From NCBI GenBank assembly GCA_045541355.1, contig JAZQIW010000111.1:1-64000 (forward strand): a stretch of 64,000 nucleotides of DNA, in the 5' to 3' direction. The first letter of the stretch is position 1; every line of letters begins with the position of its first letter. The position numbers and the translations under genes are program-made. Shown one piece after another: positions 51,012-59,684 of the stretch. A model generated the notes under the pieces. The model saw only the letters and a program-made list of their open reading frames with translations. It was not told the DNA's origin and did not search any database. Origin of the DNA: UMGS1387 sp045541355. Its GTDB lineage: Bacteria > Bacillota > Clostridia > Oscillospirales > CAG-382.

Positions 51012-51569
51012 TTATTTATTATAAACCTCTGGTTTAAGAACTCCGACATAAGGCAGGTTACGGTAAAGCTCATTATAATCAAGACCGTAGCCAACTATAA
51101 ATTCATCGGGAATAATAAAGCCCTGATAATCTATTTTTACATCCTTTTGGCGTCTTTCAGGCTTATTGAAAAGTGCGCAAAGCTTGACATCATGCGCATT
51201 AAGCACTGTCTTTAAATGGTTAAGAAGCCAGGAAAGCGTATTTCCCGTATCAAGTATATCCTCAATAACAACAACATTATATTCGGACAAATCCATAATA
51301 TCAGGATTTGATTTGAGAGAAATAACGCCGGAGGACTCAGTTCCGCTGGCATAAGAGGACACTTTGACAAAGTCAATCTCTGCCTTAAGATTAAATTCCT
51401 TCATAAGGTCTGACATAAAAACAACTGCACCTTTAAGTGTACACATAAGAAGCACCTTTTTATCGGAATCTTTAAAGTCATTCTCCATTTCTCTTGCAAT
51501 TCTCTTTACGGCACCCGCAATTTCTGCTTCGGAAACAAGTACCTTCGCTATATCATTTTCGTATGTCAT
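51012..51569 (-). CDS. hpt: Hypoxanthine phosphoribosyltransferase
   Basis: Purine salvage enzyme, 185 residues. PRPP loop 'VVVIEDILDTGNTL' around residue 100, 'LMCTLKGAVVFMSDL' and the C-terminal 'FIVGYGLDYNELYRNLPYVG' (in part 'VGYGLDYNELYR') are typical. Overlaps tsaB by 4 bp. Confidence 0.95.
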   Translation of the reverse strand: MTYENDIAKVLVSEAEIAGAVKRIAREMENDFKDSDKKVLLMCTLKGAVVFMSDLMKEFNLKAEIDFVKVSSYASGTESSGVISLKSNPDIMDLSEYNVVVIEDILDTGNTLSWLLNHLKTVLNAHDVKLCALFNKPERRQKDVKIDYQGFIIPDEFIVGYGLDYNELYRNLPYVGVLKPEVYNK

Positions 51570-52306
51570 TGATTTGCCATCCTTTCATTTCGTTCACGTT
51601 CTGCCTGTGAAAGACGAAGATAAACGGGATTTAATCTATCTGCATCAACAGACTCAGTCATATGGTTAAAAGCACATCTCGCGACACTTACAGCATCCTG
51701 CAAAACTCTGTCACAACGTGCAGTACATATTTTCATCTGCTCATATCCGAAAAGCTCACCGAAAAGCTTTTCGGCAAGATATGCACCGTCTCCTACAAGA
51801 ATTATCTTTCGTTTAGCATACTTTTGATAAAGCTCGTCAAACAAATCGTTGGCACTTATTGCCCTATCATCGCAAAGACGTTTAATATTTCCTTTTCCGT
51901 CGGCAGTAAACAAAGCATTATAAAACTGATTTCTACGTGCATCCATACACGCACATATTACCGTATTACGGGCTTCGTCATCGGCATTATATGCCAGAGC
52001 TTCAAGTGCAGAAACGGGTACGCATTTCACCTTTTCATTTGCAAAAGCAAGTCCCTTTACAGTTGATATACCGATTCTTACTCCGGTGAATGAACCGGGA
52101 CCGGCGCTGATTGCAAGGCAATCAACCTCTGAAAGCTGACGACCCGCATTTTTTAGACAAAACTCCACCATCGGCAGTATGCTCTCGCTATGGGTAAGAG
52201 TGCTGTTAAGTGTAGATGTACTGATTGGAAAAACTTTGTTATCTTTTATTTCACAAAGAGATGCGGATGCAGTTTTTGCAGTAGTATCAAGTGATAAAAT
52301 ATACAT
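51566..52306 (-). CDS. tsaB: tRNA threonylcarbamoyladenosine biosynthesis protein TsaB
   Basis: ASKHA-fold partner of TsaD for the t6A37 modification. 'ILSLDTTAKTASASL' at the N-terminus, 'LAISAGPGSFTGVRIGISTVKGLAF' (in part 'GPGSFTGVRIGIS') are diagnostic. 246 residues. tsaE and tsaD are not adjacent. Confidence 0.94.
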   Translation of the reverse strand: MYILSLDTTAKTASASLCEIKDNKVFPISTSTLNSTLTHSESILPMVEFCLKNAGRQLSEVDCLAISAGPGSFTGVRIGISTVKGLAFANEKVKCVPVSALEALAYNADDEARNTVICACMDARRNQFYNALFTADGKGNIKRLCDDRAISANDLFDELYQKYAKRKIILVGDGAYLAEKLFGELFGYEQMKICTARCDRVLQDAVSVARCAFNHMTESVDADRLNPVYLRLSQAERERNERMANQ

Positions 52307-52331
52307 AAACTACCTCTTATTTTTTTAAAGA

Positions 52332-52360
52332 ACAAAAAGGTCCATGCATCGGCACAGACC
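52332..52360 (-). terminator. Terminator after jag
   Basis: GGTCTGTGC-CGAT-GCATGGACC (with two G-U pairs) followed by TTTTTG on the minus strand, 12 bp past jag. It closes the rpmH cluster and separates it from tsaB. Confidence 0.75.
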
Positions 52361-52371
52361 CCTTGGATTGA

Positions 52372-53052
52372 TTATTCCTCTGCGCCGAGAGTTTCTTCGC
52401 CGTATGCCACAACAACTCTTCTGTCACTATCGGCACCGATTGAATATGTGTGAACACCCTTTATGTTCTGAATCTCGGAGTGAATTATTCTTCTTTCATA
52501 ACCGCTCATGGGTTCAAGAGTATAATTTCTTCCGGAGGTCAAAACACGGTCAGCCATTCTGCGGGCAAGTGCTTTAAGAGTATCTGTCCTCTTTTTACGG
52601 TAATTCTCGATATCAAGAATAATTCTGACATATTCATGCTTTTCGTTGCTCTTGGGGAAACGGCCTGCAATAATGTTACAAAGGTACTGAAGAGAATCAA
52701 GAACATCGCCATGTCGTCCGATTATCATACCAAGGCCCTTGCCCTCAATATCAATATGAATATCCTTTTCGAGTGTGCCGTTTTCACCGAGGTTTTCTTC
52801 AATCTTTACAACCTTTGATACAGCATCAACTCCCATATCGGAAATCAGCTTATTAAGGAACTCTACAATCTTATCCTGCACCGTAACCTTTGCAATAACC
52901 TTTACGGTTGCTTCGGATGAGAATATTCCGAGAAAGCCTTTTTTTGCTTCTTCCACAATTTCATAGGTGACCTCACTTGTAGGTCTGCCAAGCTGATTTG
53001 CGCCGAGTTTGACAGCATCTTCAACTGTCTTTGCGCTTACAATTACTTCCAT
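52372..53052 (-). CDS. jag: RNA-binding protein Jag/KhpB (Jag-N, KH, R3H)
   Basis: A 226-residue protein with a Jag N-terminal domain (to about 50, 'KKGFLGIFSS'), a KH domain with 'MIIGRHGDVLDSLQYL', and a C-terminal R3H domain with 'ARRMADRVL'. It binds RNA with KhpA in other Firmicutes. Start ATG 53052 has AAAGGAGA. It lies after yidC in the conserved order. Confidence 0.92.
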   Translation of the reverse strand: MEVIVSAKTVEDAVKLGANQLGRPTSEVTYEIVEEAKKGFLGIFSSEATVKVIAKVTVQDKIVEFLNKLISDMGVDAVSKVVKIEENLGENGTLEKDIHIDIEGKGLGMIIGRHGDVLDSLQYLCNIIAGRFPKSNEKHEYVRIILDIENYRKKRTDTLKALARRMADRVLTSGRNYTLEPMSGYERRIIHSEIQNIKGVHTYSIGADSDRRVVVAYGEETLGAEE

Positions 53053-53136
53053 TTCGTTCTCCTTTCCTGTAAATCGAAACACATTAAATTTTATAAATAA
53101 TCGGAAATGCCGCCCACTTTTGCAGGCGGCAAAGCC

Positions 53137-54285
53137 TTATATTTTTCTTCTTGCCTTAAGGGGGCGTCCTGTTTCCTTGATTTTTTCTTTAACCTTAGGA
53201 CTTATGCCGCACTTTCTCGTCGACATCTTATTTTCATCCTTTTGTGCTTTTTTAACGGAACCCGACTTATCCGTTTCGACCGTCTTATCATAGTCATCAT
53301 AATAATCGTCGGAAAGAACGGGTGCCTTCTTACCCTTTGACTTTCCCTTAAGCTGAAGCTCAGCCTCCTTAATCTGCTCGTCGGTTACAACGGGCACCGG
53401 GAAAAGCTTATAGAGAAGAATCTGCTGTGCCGCAGAAAGAATATTCTGGAAAATCCAGTAAACAGCAATTGCCGAGGATACGCTGAAGGAAATGGAAACC
53501 GAAAGAAGCGGCATCATCCAATCCATCATCGCAAGACCGGGAACCTGTTCGCCGTTTGCGGGCTGCGGCTGGTATGTGAACTTTCTTATTATCTTTGTGC
53601 TGAAGAAAGCAAACATAAAGGTAAGAATGGGTATAAGCAAATAGATATTGAACTTAAACGAGGGAGTAACCGTCAGGTCTACACCGAAAACTGTAAAGGA
53701 ATGATGCAGCTCTGTAAGCTCATTTACCACATTATTCCACACAAATCCGCCGTCGGCAGCAGCTTCTGTAAACTTTTCACCTATTTTTGCCGCAGTCTCG
53801 GGACTGTCAACAATCTTCTGAATCATGGAAATTTCAGCATACGCCGATGTTTGCTTTTCAACAACTGCGTTATATGCCTGTGTCAGAAGAGCAACTCCGT
53901 CTTTACCCAAAGATGAAATATAGGTAAGAGGCTTGATAATTACACCGTAAAGTGCATAGATAACGGGAAGCTGAATGATAAGAGGCAGACATCCCGCCAT
54001 GGGGTTTACGTTCTCCTCCTGATAGAGTTTCATTATTTCTTCGCTCATCTTCTGCTGGGTAGCCTGATCCTTACGTCCTGCATACTTCTTTCTTATTGCC
54101 ATTTCCTTGGGACGAAGGCGTGCCTGCTTTACTGTATTCTTTTGCTGCTTAATGCCCAAAGGCAGAAGCAAAAGCTTTACAAAAAGAGCAAAAAGGAACA
54201 GAGTCAAAAGATAATTCTGTCCGAAAGTATTATAAAGGAATTTGATAATAAATCCAAAGATAGGTGATATAACCGGAATATTCAT
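53137..54285 (-). CDS. yidC: Membrane protein insertase YidC/Oxa1 family
   Basis: A 382-residue insertase. After a first helix, the 'KLLLLPLGIKQQKN' and 'PMAGCLPLIIQLPVIYALY' blocks are typical, followed by further helices and a long basic C-terminal tail. There is no lipobox, unlike B. subtilis SpoIIIJ. It inserts membrane proteins alone or with SecYEG. Between yidD and jag. Confidence 0.93.
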   Translation of the reverse strand: MNIPVISPIFGFIIKFLYNTFGQNYLLTLFLFALFVKLLLLPLGIKQQKNTVKQARLRPKEMAIRKKYAGRKDQATQQKMSEEIMKLYQEENVNPMAGCLPLIIQLPVIYALYGVIIKPLTYISSLGKDGVALLTQAYNAVVEKQTSAYAEISMIQKIVDSPETAAKIGEKFTEAAADGGFVWNNVVNELTELHHSFTVFGVDLTVTPSFKFNIYLLIPILTFMFAFFSTKIIRKFTYQPQPANGEQVPGLAMMDWMMPLLSVSISFSVSSAIAVYWIFQNILSAAQQILLYKLFPVPVVTDEQIKEAELQLKGKSKGKKAPVLSDDYYDDYDKTVETDKSGSVKKAQKDENKMSTRKCGISPKVKEKIKETGRPLKARRKI

Positions 54286-54287
54286 TA

Positions 54288-54554
54288 CTAATCTCCATTC
54301 TCCGCACTGTTGGTTTTTGCCTTTTTACCGAAAACAATCTTCTCGGGCACATAATCAATTCCGCCCTTGCAGAACGGATTACATCTAAGAAGCCGTTTTA
54401 CCGAAAGATAGGTACCGCCGAAAAAGCCATGCTTATTATAGGCTTCGAGTGCGTAGCATGAGCATGAGGGATAAAACCTGCAGGATGGCTTTCTTTTTAA
54501 AGGTGAAACATACTTTCTGTACAGTTCAATAAGAAAAATACAAATCTTCTTCAC
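54288..54554 (-). CDS. yidD: Membrane protein insertion efficiency factor YidD
   Basis: An 88-residue protein with the family core 'YRKYVSPLKRKPSCRFYPSCSCYALEAYNKHG' (in part 'CRFYPSCSCYALEAYNKHG') and 'RLLRCNPFCKGGIDYVP'. Overlaps rnpA by 4 bp and precedes yidC by 2 bp. Confidence 0.95.
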   Translation of the reverse strand: MKKICIFLIELYRKYVSPLKRKPSCRFYPSCSCYALEAYNKHGFFGGTYLSVKRLLRCNPFCKGGIDYVPEKIVFGKKAKTNSAENGD

Positions 54555-54919
54555 TTTACTGCAACCTCTAACTTTTCAAGGGTTGTTTTAAGCTGCTTTT
54601 CAATATCGGTGCTCTTGACCGACTTTGAAAAAGCGGCAGCTCTTGCGGCAATTACAATAATATATCCGTCGCAAAGAGTTGGAAGAACAGCTCTGTACGC
54701 CTCTCTGATAATCCGCTTAACCCTGCTTCTTTTACATGCCTTGCCAAGCTTTGCATTTACAGCAATACCAAGTCTTGTCCGGACAGCACTGCCATCCGGA
54801 TTTTTGCGATAGTTCTTTAAAACATATACCGCAGTATATTTATTTACGCCGCTTTTGCCCTTTCTATATGCCTTAAGAAACATATGATTCTCGCAAAGCG
54901 GATACAATTTTCTGTTCAT
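54551..54919 (-). CDS. rnpA: Ribonuclease P protein component
   Basis: A 122-residue basic protein that joins the P RNA to process tRNA 5' ends. The RNR-type signature is 'KACKRSRVKRIIREAYR' near residue 60. Start ATG 54919 has GGGGAGTGA; the frame extends upstream to 54976 without a ribosome site. Confidence 0.93.
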   Translation of the reverse strand: MNRKLYPLCENHMFLKAYRKGKSGVNKYTAVYVLKNYRKNPDGSAVRTRLGIAVNAKLGKACKRSRVKRIIREAYRAVLPTLCDGYIIVIAARAAAFSKSVKSTDIEKQLKTTLEKLEVAVK

Positions 54920-54939
54920 ATACTCACTCCCCGAGTCAA

Positions 54940-54998
54940 ACGTAAAAAAGGTGAAGTCCATGCACAAGACGTACATAAATGAACCTCACCCTTTATAG
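54940..54998 (-). terminator. Possible attenuator between rpmH and rnpA
   Basis: AGGGTGAGGTTC and GACTTCACCT can pair (with G-U and a bulge) around a 22-base loop, then TTTTTT follows on the minus strand. It would reduce rnpA relative to rpmH. Confidence 0.5.
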
Positions 54999-55011
54999 TT
55001 TTTGACTGCAA

Positions 55012-55146
55012 TTAGTATGTGAGTCTTGCTCTGCCCTTAGCGCGTCTTCTCTTTAATACCTTTCTGCCGTTAGCAGTTTTCATACGCTTTCTGAAGCCGT
55101 GCTCAACTTTTCTCTGGCGTTTCTTAGGCTGATATGTTCTTACCAC
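55012..55146 (-). CDS. rpmH: 50S ribosomal protein L34
   Basis: A 44-residue, very basic protein; 'RTYQPKKRQRKVEHGFRKRM' and 'RKVLKRRRAKGRARLTY' are the L34 pattern. The start codon is GTG 55146, with AGAGAGGTG 8 bases upstream. First gene of rpmH-rnpA-yidD-yidC-jag. Confidence 0.96.
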   Translation of the reverse strand: MVRTYQPKKRQRKVEHGFRKRMKTANGRKVLKRRRAKGRARLTY

Positions 55147-55222
55147 TGTGATTGCACCTCTCTTTCACCGCATCGAAACATATATATACATTTCAAAGCA
55201 TACCTTTACAAATTACTCGTAT

Positions 55223-55252
55223 ATTATACAACAAAGCATCTTCGTTTGTCAA
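55223..55252 (-). promoter_or_regulatory. Promoter of rpmH
   Basis: Minus strand TTGACA (55247-55252), 18 bp, TATAAT (55223-55228), both consensus. Confidence 0.88.
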
Positions 55253-55302
55253 GACTTTTCTTCGTCAAATCCTGCCAAAATTATAAATTTTTTGTTAAGT
55301 CT

Positions 55303-56283
55303 TTAAACAACACCTATACTTCTTAGAACAAAGCTGAAAGCAAATATGGTGAACATACTGCAAAGCGTGGACAACAGCACGATCTGATTTGCAAGCGGTG
55401 CATCGGCGTGCATATTTTTAGCCATTATATAGCTGCTTATTGCCGTAGGAGTTCCGAACACTATCATTATTATTCCGAGATGCACTCCCGAAAGTCCGAC
55501 TGCAAAATATGCCAAAAGCATACACACAATCGGCAAAATGACCGTCTTTATCGCGGTACAGCAGGCAGCAATACCTATTCTTCCGCGAAGCTTTGAAAAA
55601 TCAAAGGTCGCACCTATTGTGATGAGTGCAAGGGTTGTTGAAGCCTTTGAAAAATACTGGAGTGAGCTCGTCACAAAATCGGGAATACACTCCCCTATTC
55701 CGAATATTCCAAAGGGAAGTGCTATCAAAATGGAAATTACAAGTGGATTCTTGACAATTCCCATTACAATCTGCAAAATTCTCTTTCCAAACGACATTGT
55801 TTCAGACTCTTTTTCGGGATTGAAAATACACAGAACTGCAACTGCAAGCACATTATATACAGGCACTATAACTGCAAGGATAATTGATGCAAGGCGTCCC
55901 CCCTCGTCACCAAACAGACTTATTGCAAAGGGAATGCCGAGAAATGCAACATTAGATCTGAAAACACCCTGCACAAATGCGCCCGTCTTGCCTTTATCTT
56001 TAATAAACAAAGGTGTAACAATGCACATAAATATCGTGAAAACAACTGCCGCGGCAACGCAAAACGCTATAAGCGTAAGATCAGACTTTGATATGCTTGT
56101 CATATCAATATACGCGACATTTGTAAACAAAAGACAAGGCAGCAGAACTCTGAAAACAAGCTTATCGCTGACAGAGACAAATTCATCCGTCAGAAACCCT
56201 GTCTTTCTCAGTAAATACCCCATTGCCGCAACAACAAATATAGGCATTACGGCACTGAATGCATATAGAAAATCCGCAAGCAT
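55303..56283 (-). CDS. AEC family transporter
   Basis: A 326-residue protein with about ten membrane helices. 'LRKTGFLTDEFVSVSDKLVFRVLLPCLLF' near the N-terminus (in part 'SDKLVFRVLLPCLLF') and 'QGVFRSNVAFLGIP' are diagnostic for the auxin efflux carrier superfamily. In bacteria these move organic acids such as malate or malonate; the substrate here is unknown. Its start shares one base with the CapA stop. Confidence 0.9.
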   Translation of the reverse strand: MLADFLYAFSAVMPIFVVAAMGYLLRKTGFLTDEFVSVSDKLVFRVLLPCLLFTNVAYIDMTSISKSDLTLIAFCVAAAVVFTIFMCIVTPLFIKDKGKTGAFVQGVFRSNVAFLGIPFAISLFGDEGGRLASIILAVIVPVYNVLAVAVLCIFNPEKESETMSFGKRILQIVMGIVKNPLVISILIALPFGIFGIGECIPDFVTSSLQYFSKASTTLALITIGATFDFSKLRGRIGIAACCTAIKTVILPIVCMLLAYFAVGLSGVHLGIIMIVFGTPTAISSYIMAKNMHADAPLANQIVLLSTLCSMFTIFAFSFVLRSIGVV

Positions 56284-57599
56284 TATTCCTTTTCCTCTCT
56301 ATAAAAGTCCTCAATCAAAAATTCGTCGGGGATAGTATCTTCAACAATGCCGTAAAGATAATCCATACTTCTTCTTACATCTGTGCCCCTTACCTGTGTA
56401 CCGTGATTTCTCAGCATTTCCTCGGTATAATCCGACAGCTTATGAATCTTGAACTTTCTGACTCCGCTGTTAAAATGACACACCGTAGGAATGAAGTAAG
56501 GGCTTTGAATGAAGGCATCGTCACCAATTTTAACAATATCAAAGCCTGCAATACCGCCGACCATGTTTCTCATATATTCCATACCCGAAAGAATATTGCT
56601 AAGAGAATATATCACCAGCGTTTTACCTCCATCGGGTCTATCCTTCCAAAGCATGGGCTGAAGCACATGAGAATGGCTTCCGAGTATCACATCAACACCG
56701 TTATCCACCATTATCTGCATCTGTTTTTCCTGAAGCCACGAAGGCTCAAACCAATGCTCATTACCCCAATGAATTGATACTATAACGATATCTGCAAGCT
56801 CTCTTGCCTTTTTCGTCTGTCTGTCGATTTCATCATTTGACGACTCATCACAAAGGGGTATAACCATTTCGCTTCCCTTATTCAGCGGTATACCGTTTGT
56901 TCCGTAGGTATATGCAAGAAATGCTATGCTGATGCCGTTTTTTTCAACAACTCTTATGTTTTCATAGTCCTCTTTATTGAGAAATCCGCCTATATAGGTA
57001 ACATCCTCCTGTGCCTGCCAGAACTCTATTGTTCTTTTATACCCTGCATCTCTTCTGTCAAGCATATGATTATTGGCAAGATTTATCACATTAAAGCCAA
57101 GCTCCATAAGATCATATCCAACAGTATCGGGAGAATTAAACATCGGATATCCCGAATATCCGCCGTTTTCCTTACCTGCAAAAGGCGACTCCTGATTAAT
57201 ATACGCAAGGTCTGCCTGCTTGATAATGGGAGCTATGTTTTCAAACATCGGAAGAAAATCATAGTCCTTATCGCTGCCCGAAGCATTATTTGCCGCATCC
57301 GAATAAACGGAAGAGTGGATAATATTATCCCCCACCGCAGCAAAAGAAACGGTATTAATATTGGGCTTTTGTGTTTCACCGCCATTGGATGACGAAGCGA
57401 CCGAAGAAACGGTGAGAGTCGAAAGCTTATCGTCAGACTCTTTTACAGGCGGCTTTTTTTCTATTTCATCAATGGTATTTTCATTATCAATCTTATCAAC
57501 AGAGGGCACTGTATTATCCGGCAAAAGCGATACAACAACCACTGCAGATATCAGCACAAAAAATGCAATAAGAATGGGCAGAAGATATTTAGTTTTCAT
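56283..57599 (-). CDS. CapA family metallophosphatase-like protein
   Basis: A 438-residue protein with one N-terminal membrane helix (signal anchor) and a PGA_cap/CapA domain: 'AAVGDNIIHSSV', 'LANNHMLDRRDAG', 'IVSIHWGNEHWFEPSW' and 'DVILGSHSHVLQP'. The His/Asn/Asp ligands of the calcineurin-like fold are present. Family members take part in poly-gamma-glutamate or other surface polymer work; no cap synthesis genes are near. Overlaps the HAD gene by 4 bp. Confidence 0.88.
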   Translation of the reverse strand: MKTKYLLPILIAFFVLISAVVVVSLLPDNTVPSVDKIDNENTIDEIEKKPPVKESDDKLSTLTVSSVASSSNGGETQKPNINTVSFAAVGDNIIHSSVYSDAANNASGSDKDYDFLPMFENIAPIIKQADLAYINQESPFAGKENGGYSGYPMFNSPDTVGYDLMELGFNVINLANNHMLDRRDAGYKRTIEFWQAQEDVTYIGGFLNKEDYENIRVVEKNGISIAFLAYTYGTNGIPLNKGSEMVIPLCDESSNDEIDRQTKKARELADIVIVSIHWGNEHWFEPSWLQEKQMQIMVDNGVDVILGSHSHVLQPMLWKDRPDGGKTLVIYSLSNILSGMEYMRNMVGGIAGFDIVKIGDDAFIQSPYFIPTVCHFNSGVRKFKIHKLSDYTEEMLRNHGTQVRGTDVRRSMDYLYGIVEDTIPDEFLIEDFYREEKE

Positions 57600-58204
57600 T
57601 GGTTTTCTCTCCTTTCGGGATGCAGTTTGTACAAATTTGCTTTTTCGCCTTTAACAAGATAAACGCTTCCTTTTGCAAGCTTCATAAGCGGCAAATCGTT
57701 CATGGAATCAGTATAAAAATCGTCAATGGTCTTATCGGCAAAAAACTCTCGGAAAAGCTTTTCCTTATTTTTTCTGAAGCACAGGCGCAAAATCTTACCC
57801 GATGTCAAATCCACCTCAGAGCACAAAAGATTATTTATTCCCATCTGTTCAATCACCGGTCGGAGCAAGAAACCAAAGGAGGCTGACACGACTGCATCAT
57901 CATCCTTTTTCACTTCACCGTAAAACCTGCGCAGCTTCTTTGAGTTTTTCTGCCAGAAAAGCTCTACAAGCTCATTTGCATCGGGACAGTCGAAAAGAAA
58001 GTCCATAACGTATTTTTCGCAAAGGCTCATCAGCTTTTCTTCGCTTACAAGACAAAGCTTATATTTTACAAGCGTAAACACAACAATAAATATGAAACGG
58101 CACAGTCTCGGATGTTTTTTTACGCAAAACAGGTAAAAATCAAGCGTACTCTCACCATCATACAATGTATTGTCAAAATCATATACGTTTATTTTATCCA
58201 CCAC
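57596..58204 (-). CDS. HAD-superfamily (subfamily IB) phosphatase
   Basis: A 202-residue phosphatase. Nucleophile motif I 'VYDFDNTLYDGES' at the N-terminus, motif III lysine around 'LCFRKNKEKL', and motif IV 'FYTDSMNDLPLM'. The helical cap suggests a small phosphate ester such as phosphoserine-like compounds. Starts with GTG 58204. First gene of HAD-CapA-AEC. Confidence 0.87.
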   Translation of the reverse strand: MVDKINVYDFDNTLYDGESTLDFYLFCVKKHPRLCRFIFIVVFTLVKYKLCLVSEEKLMSLCEKYVMDFLFDCPDANELVELFWQKNSKKLRRFYGEVKKDDDAVVSASFGFLLRPVIEQMGINNLLCSEVDLTSGKILRLCFRKNKEKLFREFFADKTIDDFYTDSMNDLPLMKLAKGSVYLVKGEKANLYKLHPERRENQ

Positions 58205-58352
58205 CGTTCTGCAAACAGTTTATCACAATTAATCAAGTTTGGCAACAGCAAAAGAAAGATTTATGGGCTTAAACGGGATTTTTTTCAAAACTATTGACAT
58301 TTTTTCACAATTATAATATAATCCTATTGGTGCAGGCAAACCGGCAATACAA
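58204..58352. promoter_or_regulatory. Divergent control region of HAD operon and oadB
   Basis: The minus strand carries TTGCCA and TAAACT 17 bp apart just before the HAD gene, and the plus strand the oadB promoter. The first 30 bases of the oadB leader can form a small CCGG-containing hairpin before the riboswitch. Confidence 0.4.
58294..58322 (+). promoter_or_regulatory. Promoter of the oadB transcript
   Basis: TTGACA (58294-58299), 17 bp, TATAAT (58317-58322), both consensus; the leader is about 200 bases. Confidence 0.9.
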
Positions 58353-58451
58353 AAGTATAAAGGGAGTAGCTACCGAGCAACTGCTCGGAGTGTATGCGTC
58401 AATACGACACATCTGTGTCCGCATAAACTTTCAACAGCAAGACTTTTACTT
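58353..58451 (+). ncRNA. yybP-ykoY (manganese) riboswitch
   Basis: P1 is AAGTATAAAG (58353-58362) with CTTTTACTT (58443-58451). It encloses GGGAGTAGC, then hairpin CCGAG/CTCGG, then GCGTCAATACG, a GACAC/GTGTC hairpin, CCGC, and finally AACAGCAAGACTTTT. These are the L1 (GGGGAGUAG), CGUCAAUUCG and AGCAAGACC elements of the Mn2+-sensing motif in the same order, e.g. as in Lactococcus lactis YoaB-like. Binding of Mn2+ docks L1 with L3 and stabilises P1, and normally activates expression. Confidence 0.88.
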
Positions 58452-58492
58452 AAAGCATGAGCTTTTTGTAAGGGTTTTATTTTTTTATTGAC
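58443..58492 (+). terminator. Riboswitch-controlled terminator upstream of oadB
   Basis: CTTTTAC..AAAGC-ATGA-GCTTT..GTAAGGG forms a hairpin, then TTTTATTTTTTT. Its left arm is the right strand of riboswitch P1, so P1 and the terminator are mutually exclusive. Confidence 0.85.
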
Positions 58493-58536
58493 GGTTTTCG
58501 GCATAATCACAAATAATCAAAAGGAGAAATCTAAAC

Positions 58537-59661
58537 ATGAGTATCTTTGCAGATTTATTCAGCAATGTCGGAAACCTTACATGGCAGCACATTGTTATGT
58601 GGGCAATCGGCGGCATTCTCATTTATCTCGCCATTAAAAAAGACATGGAGCCTACCCTTCTTCTCCCCATGGGCTTCGGTACAATCCTTGTCAACATCCC
58701 CTTATCGGGTGCTATTGGTGCAGAAGGAGCAATCACCACCCTTTTCAACGCAGGTATTGCAAATGAGCTTTTCCCGCTTATTCTCTTTATCGGTATCGGT
58801 GCCATGATTGACTTCGGTCCCGTTCTTTCAAACCCCAAGCTTATGATTTTCGGTGCAGCGGCACAGTTCGGTATCTTCTTTACCTTCTGCCTTGCATCAA
58901 TGTTCTTTACAACACCCGAAGCTGCCTCTATCGGTATTATCGGTGCGGCAGACGGCCCTACGGCTATCGTTGTTGCAAACCAGCTTCTCGGTCCTGACAG
59001 TGCGATTACAGGCGCTATAATGGTTGCGGCATATTCCTATATGGCTCTTGTTCCCATCATTCAGCCTCCGGTAATCAAGCTTCTCACCACAAAGAAGGAA
59101 CGTATGATAAGAATGGACAACTCGACAGTTGCGGTTTCCAAGCTTACAAAGATTCTCTTCCCCATCATTGTAACAATTGTTGCCGGTGTTATTGCACCAA
59201 GCTCAGTTTCACTTATCGGTTTCCTAATGTTCGGTAACCTTATCCGTGAGTGCGGCGTTCTTGATTCTCTTTCCGAAACAGCACAGAAGGTTCTTGCAAA
59301 CCTTGTTACTATTTTCCTTGGTATTACAATTGCCAATCAGATGGTTGCAGAAAAGTTCCTCCAGCCCTCTACCCTTCTTATTCTCGGACTCGGTCTTTTC
59401 GCATTCATTTTCGACACGGCAGGCGGCGTAATCTTTGCAAAGGTCCTCAACCTCTTCCTCAAAAAGAAGATGAACCCCATGATTGGTGCGGCAGGTATTT
59501 CGGCATTCCCCATGTCAGGAAGAGTTGTTCACAAGCTCGGTCTTGAGGCAGACAACCAGAACTTCCTTCTAATGCACTCTATCGGTGTTAACGTATCGGG
59601 ACAGATTGCTTCGGTTATCGCAGGCGGTCTTATCCTTAAATTCATATTACCCTTGGTTTAA
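58537..59661 (+). CDS. oadB: Sodium ion-translocating decarboxylase beta subunit (OadB/GcdB/MmdB family)
   Basis: A 374-residue polytopic protein. 'IIGAADGPTAIVVANQLL' holds the sodium-binding aspartate region, 'LFGNLIRECGV' and 'NPMIGAAGISAFPMSGRV' the second sodium site (conserved Ser). The beta subunit decarboxylates carboxybiotin and pumps Na+. In this window there is no alpha (carboxyltransferase) or biotin subunit, so it is an orphan. AAAAGGAGA precedes the ATG. It lies behind a manganese riboswitch. Confidence 0.93.
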   Translation: MSIFADLFSNVGNLTWQHIVMWAIGGILIYLAIKKDMEPTLLLPMGFGTILVNIPLSGAIGAEGAITTLFNAGIANELFPLILFIGIGAMIDFGPVLSNPKLMIFGAAAQFGIFFTFCLASMFFTTPEAASIGIIGAADGPTAIVVANQLLGPDSAITGAIMVAAYSYMALVPIIQPPVIKLLTTKKERMIRMDNSTVAVSKLTKILFPIIVTIVAGVIAPSSVSLIGFLMFGNLIRECGVLDSLSETAQKVLANLVTIFLGITIANQMVAEKFLQPSTLLILGLGLFAFIFDTAGGVIFAKVLNLFLKKKMNPMIGAAGISAFPMSGRVVHKLGLEADNQNFLLMHSIGVNVSGQIASVIAGGLILKFILPLV

Positions 59662-59684
59662 GGGCTGAAAGGAGAATATATATT

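Noticed and set aside
55147..55302. Replication origin upstream of rpmH
   Set aside because: No cluster of TTATCCACA-like DnaA boxes or AT-rich unwinding element, and no dnaA.
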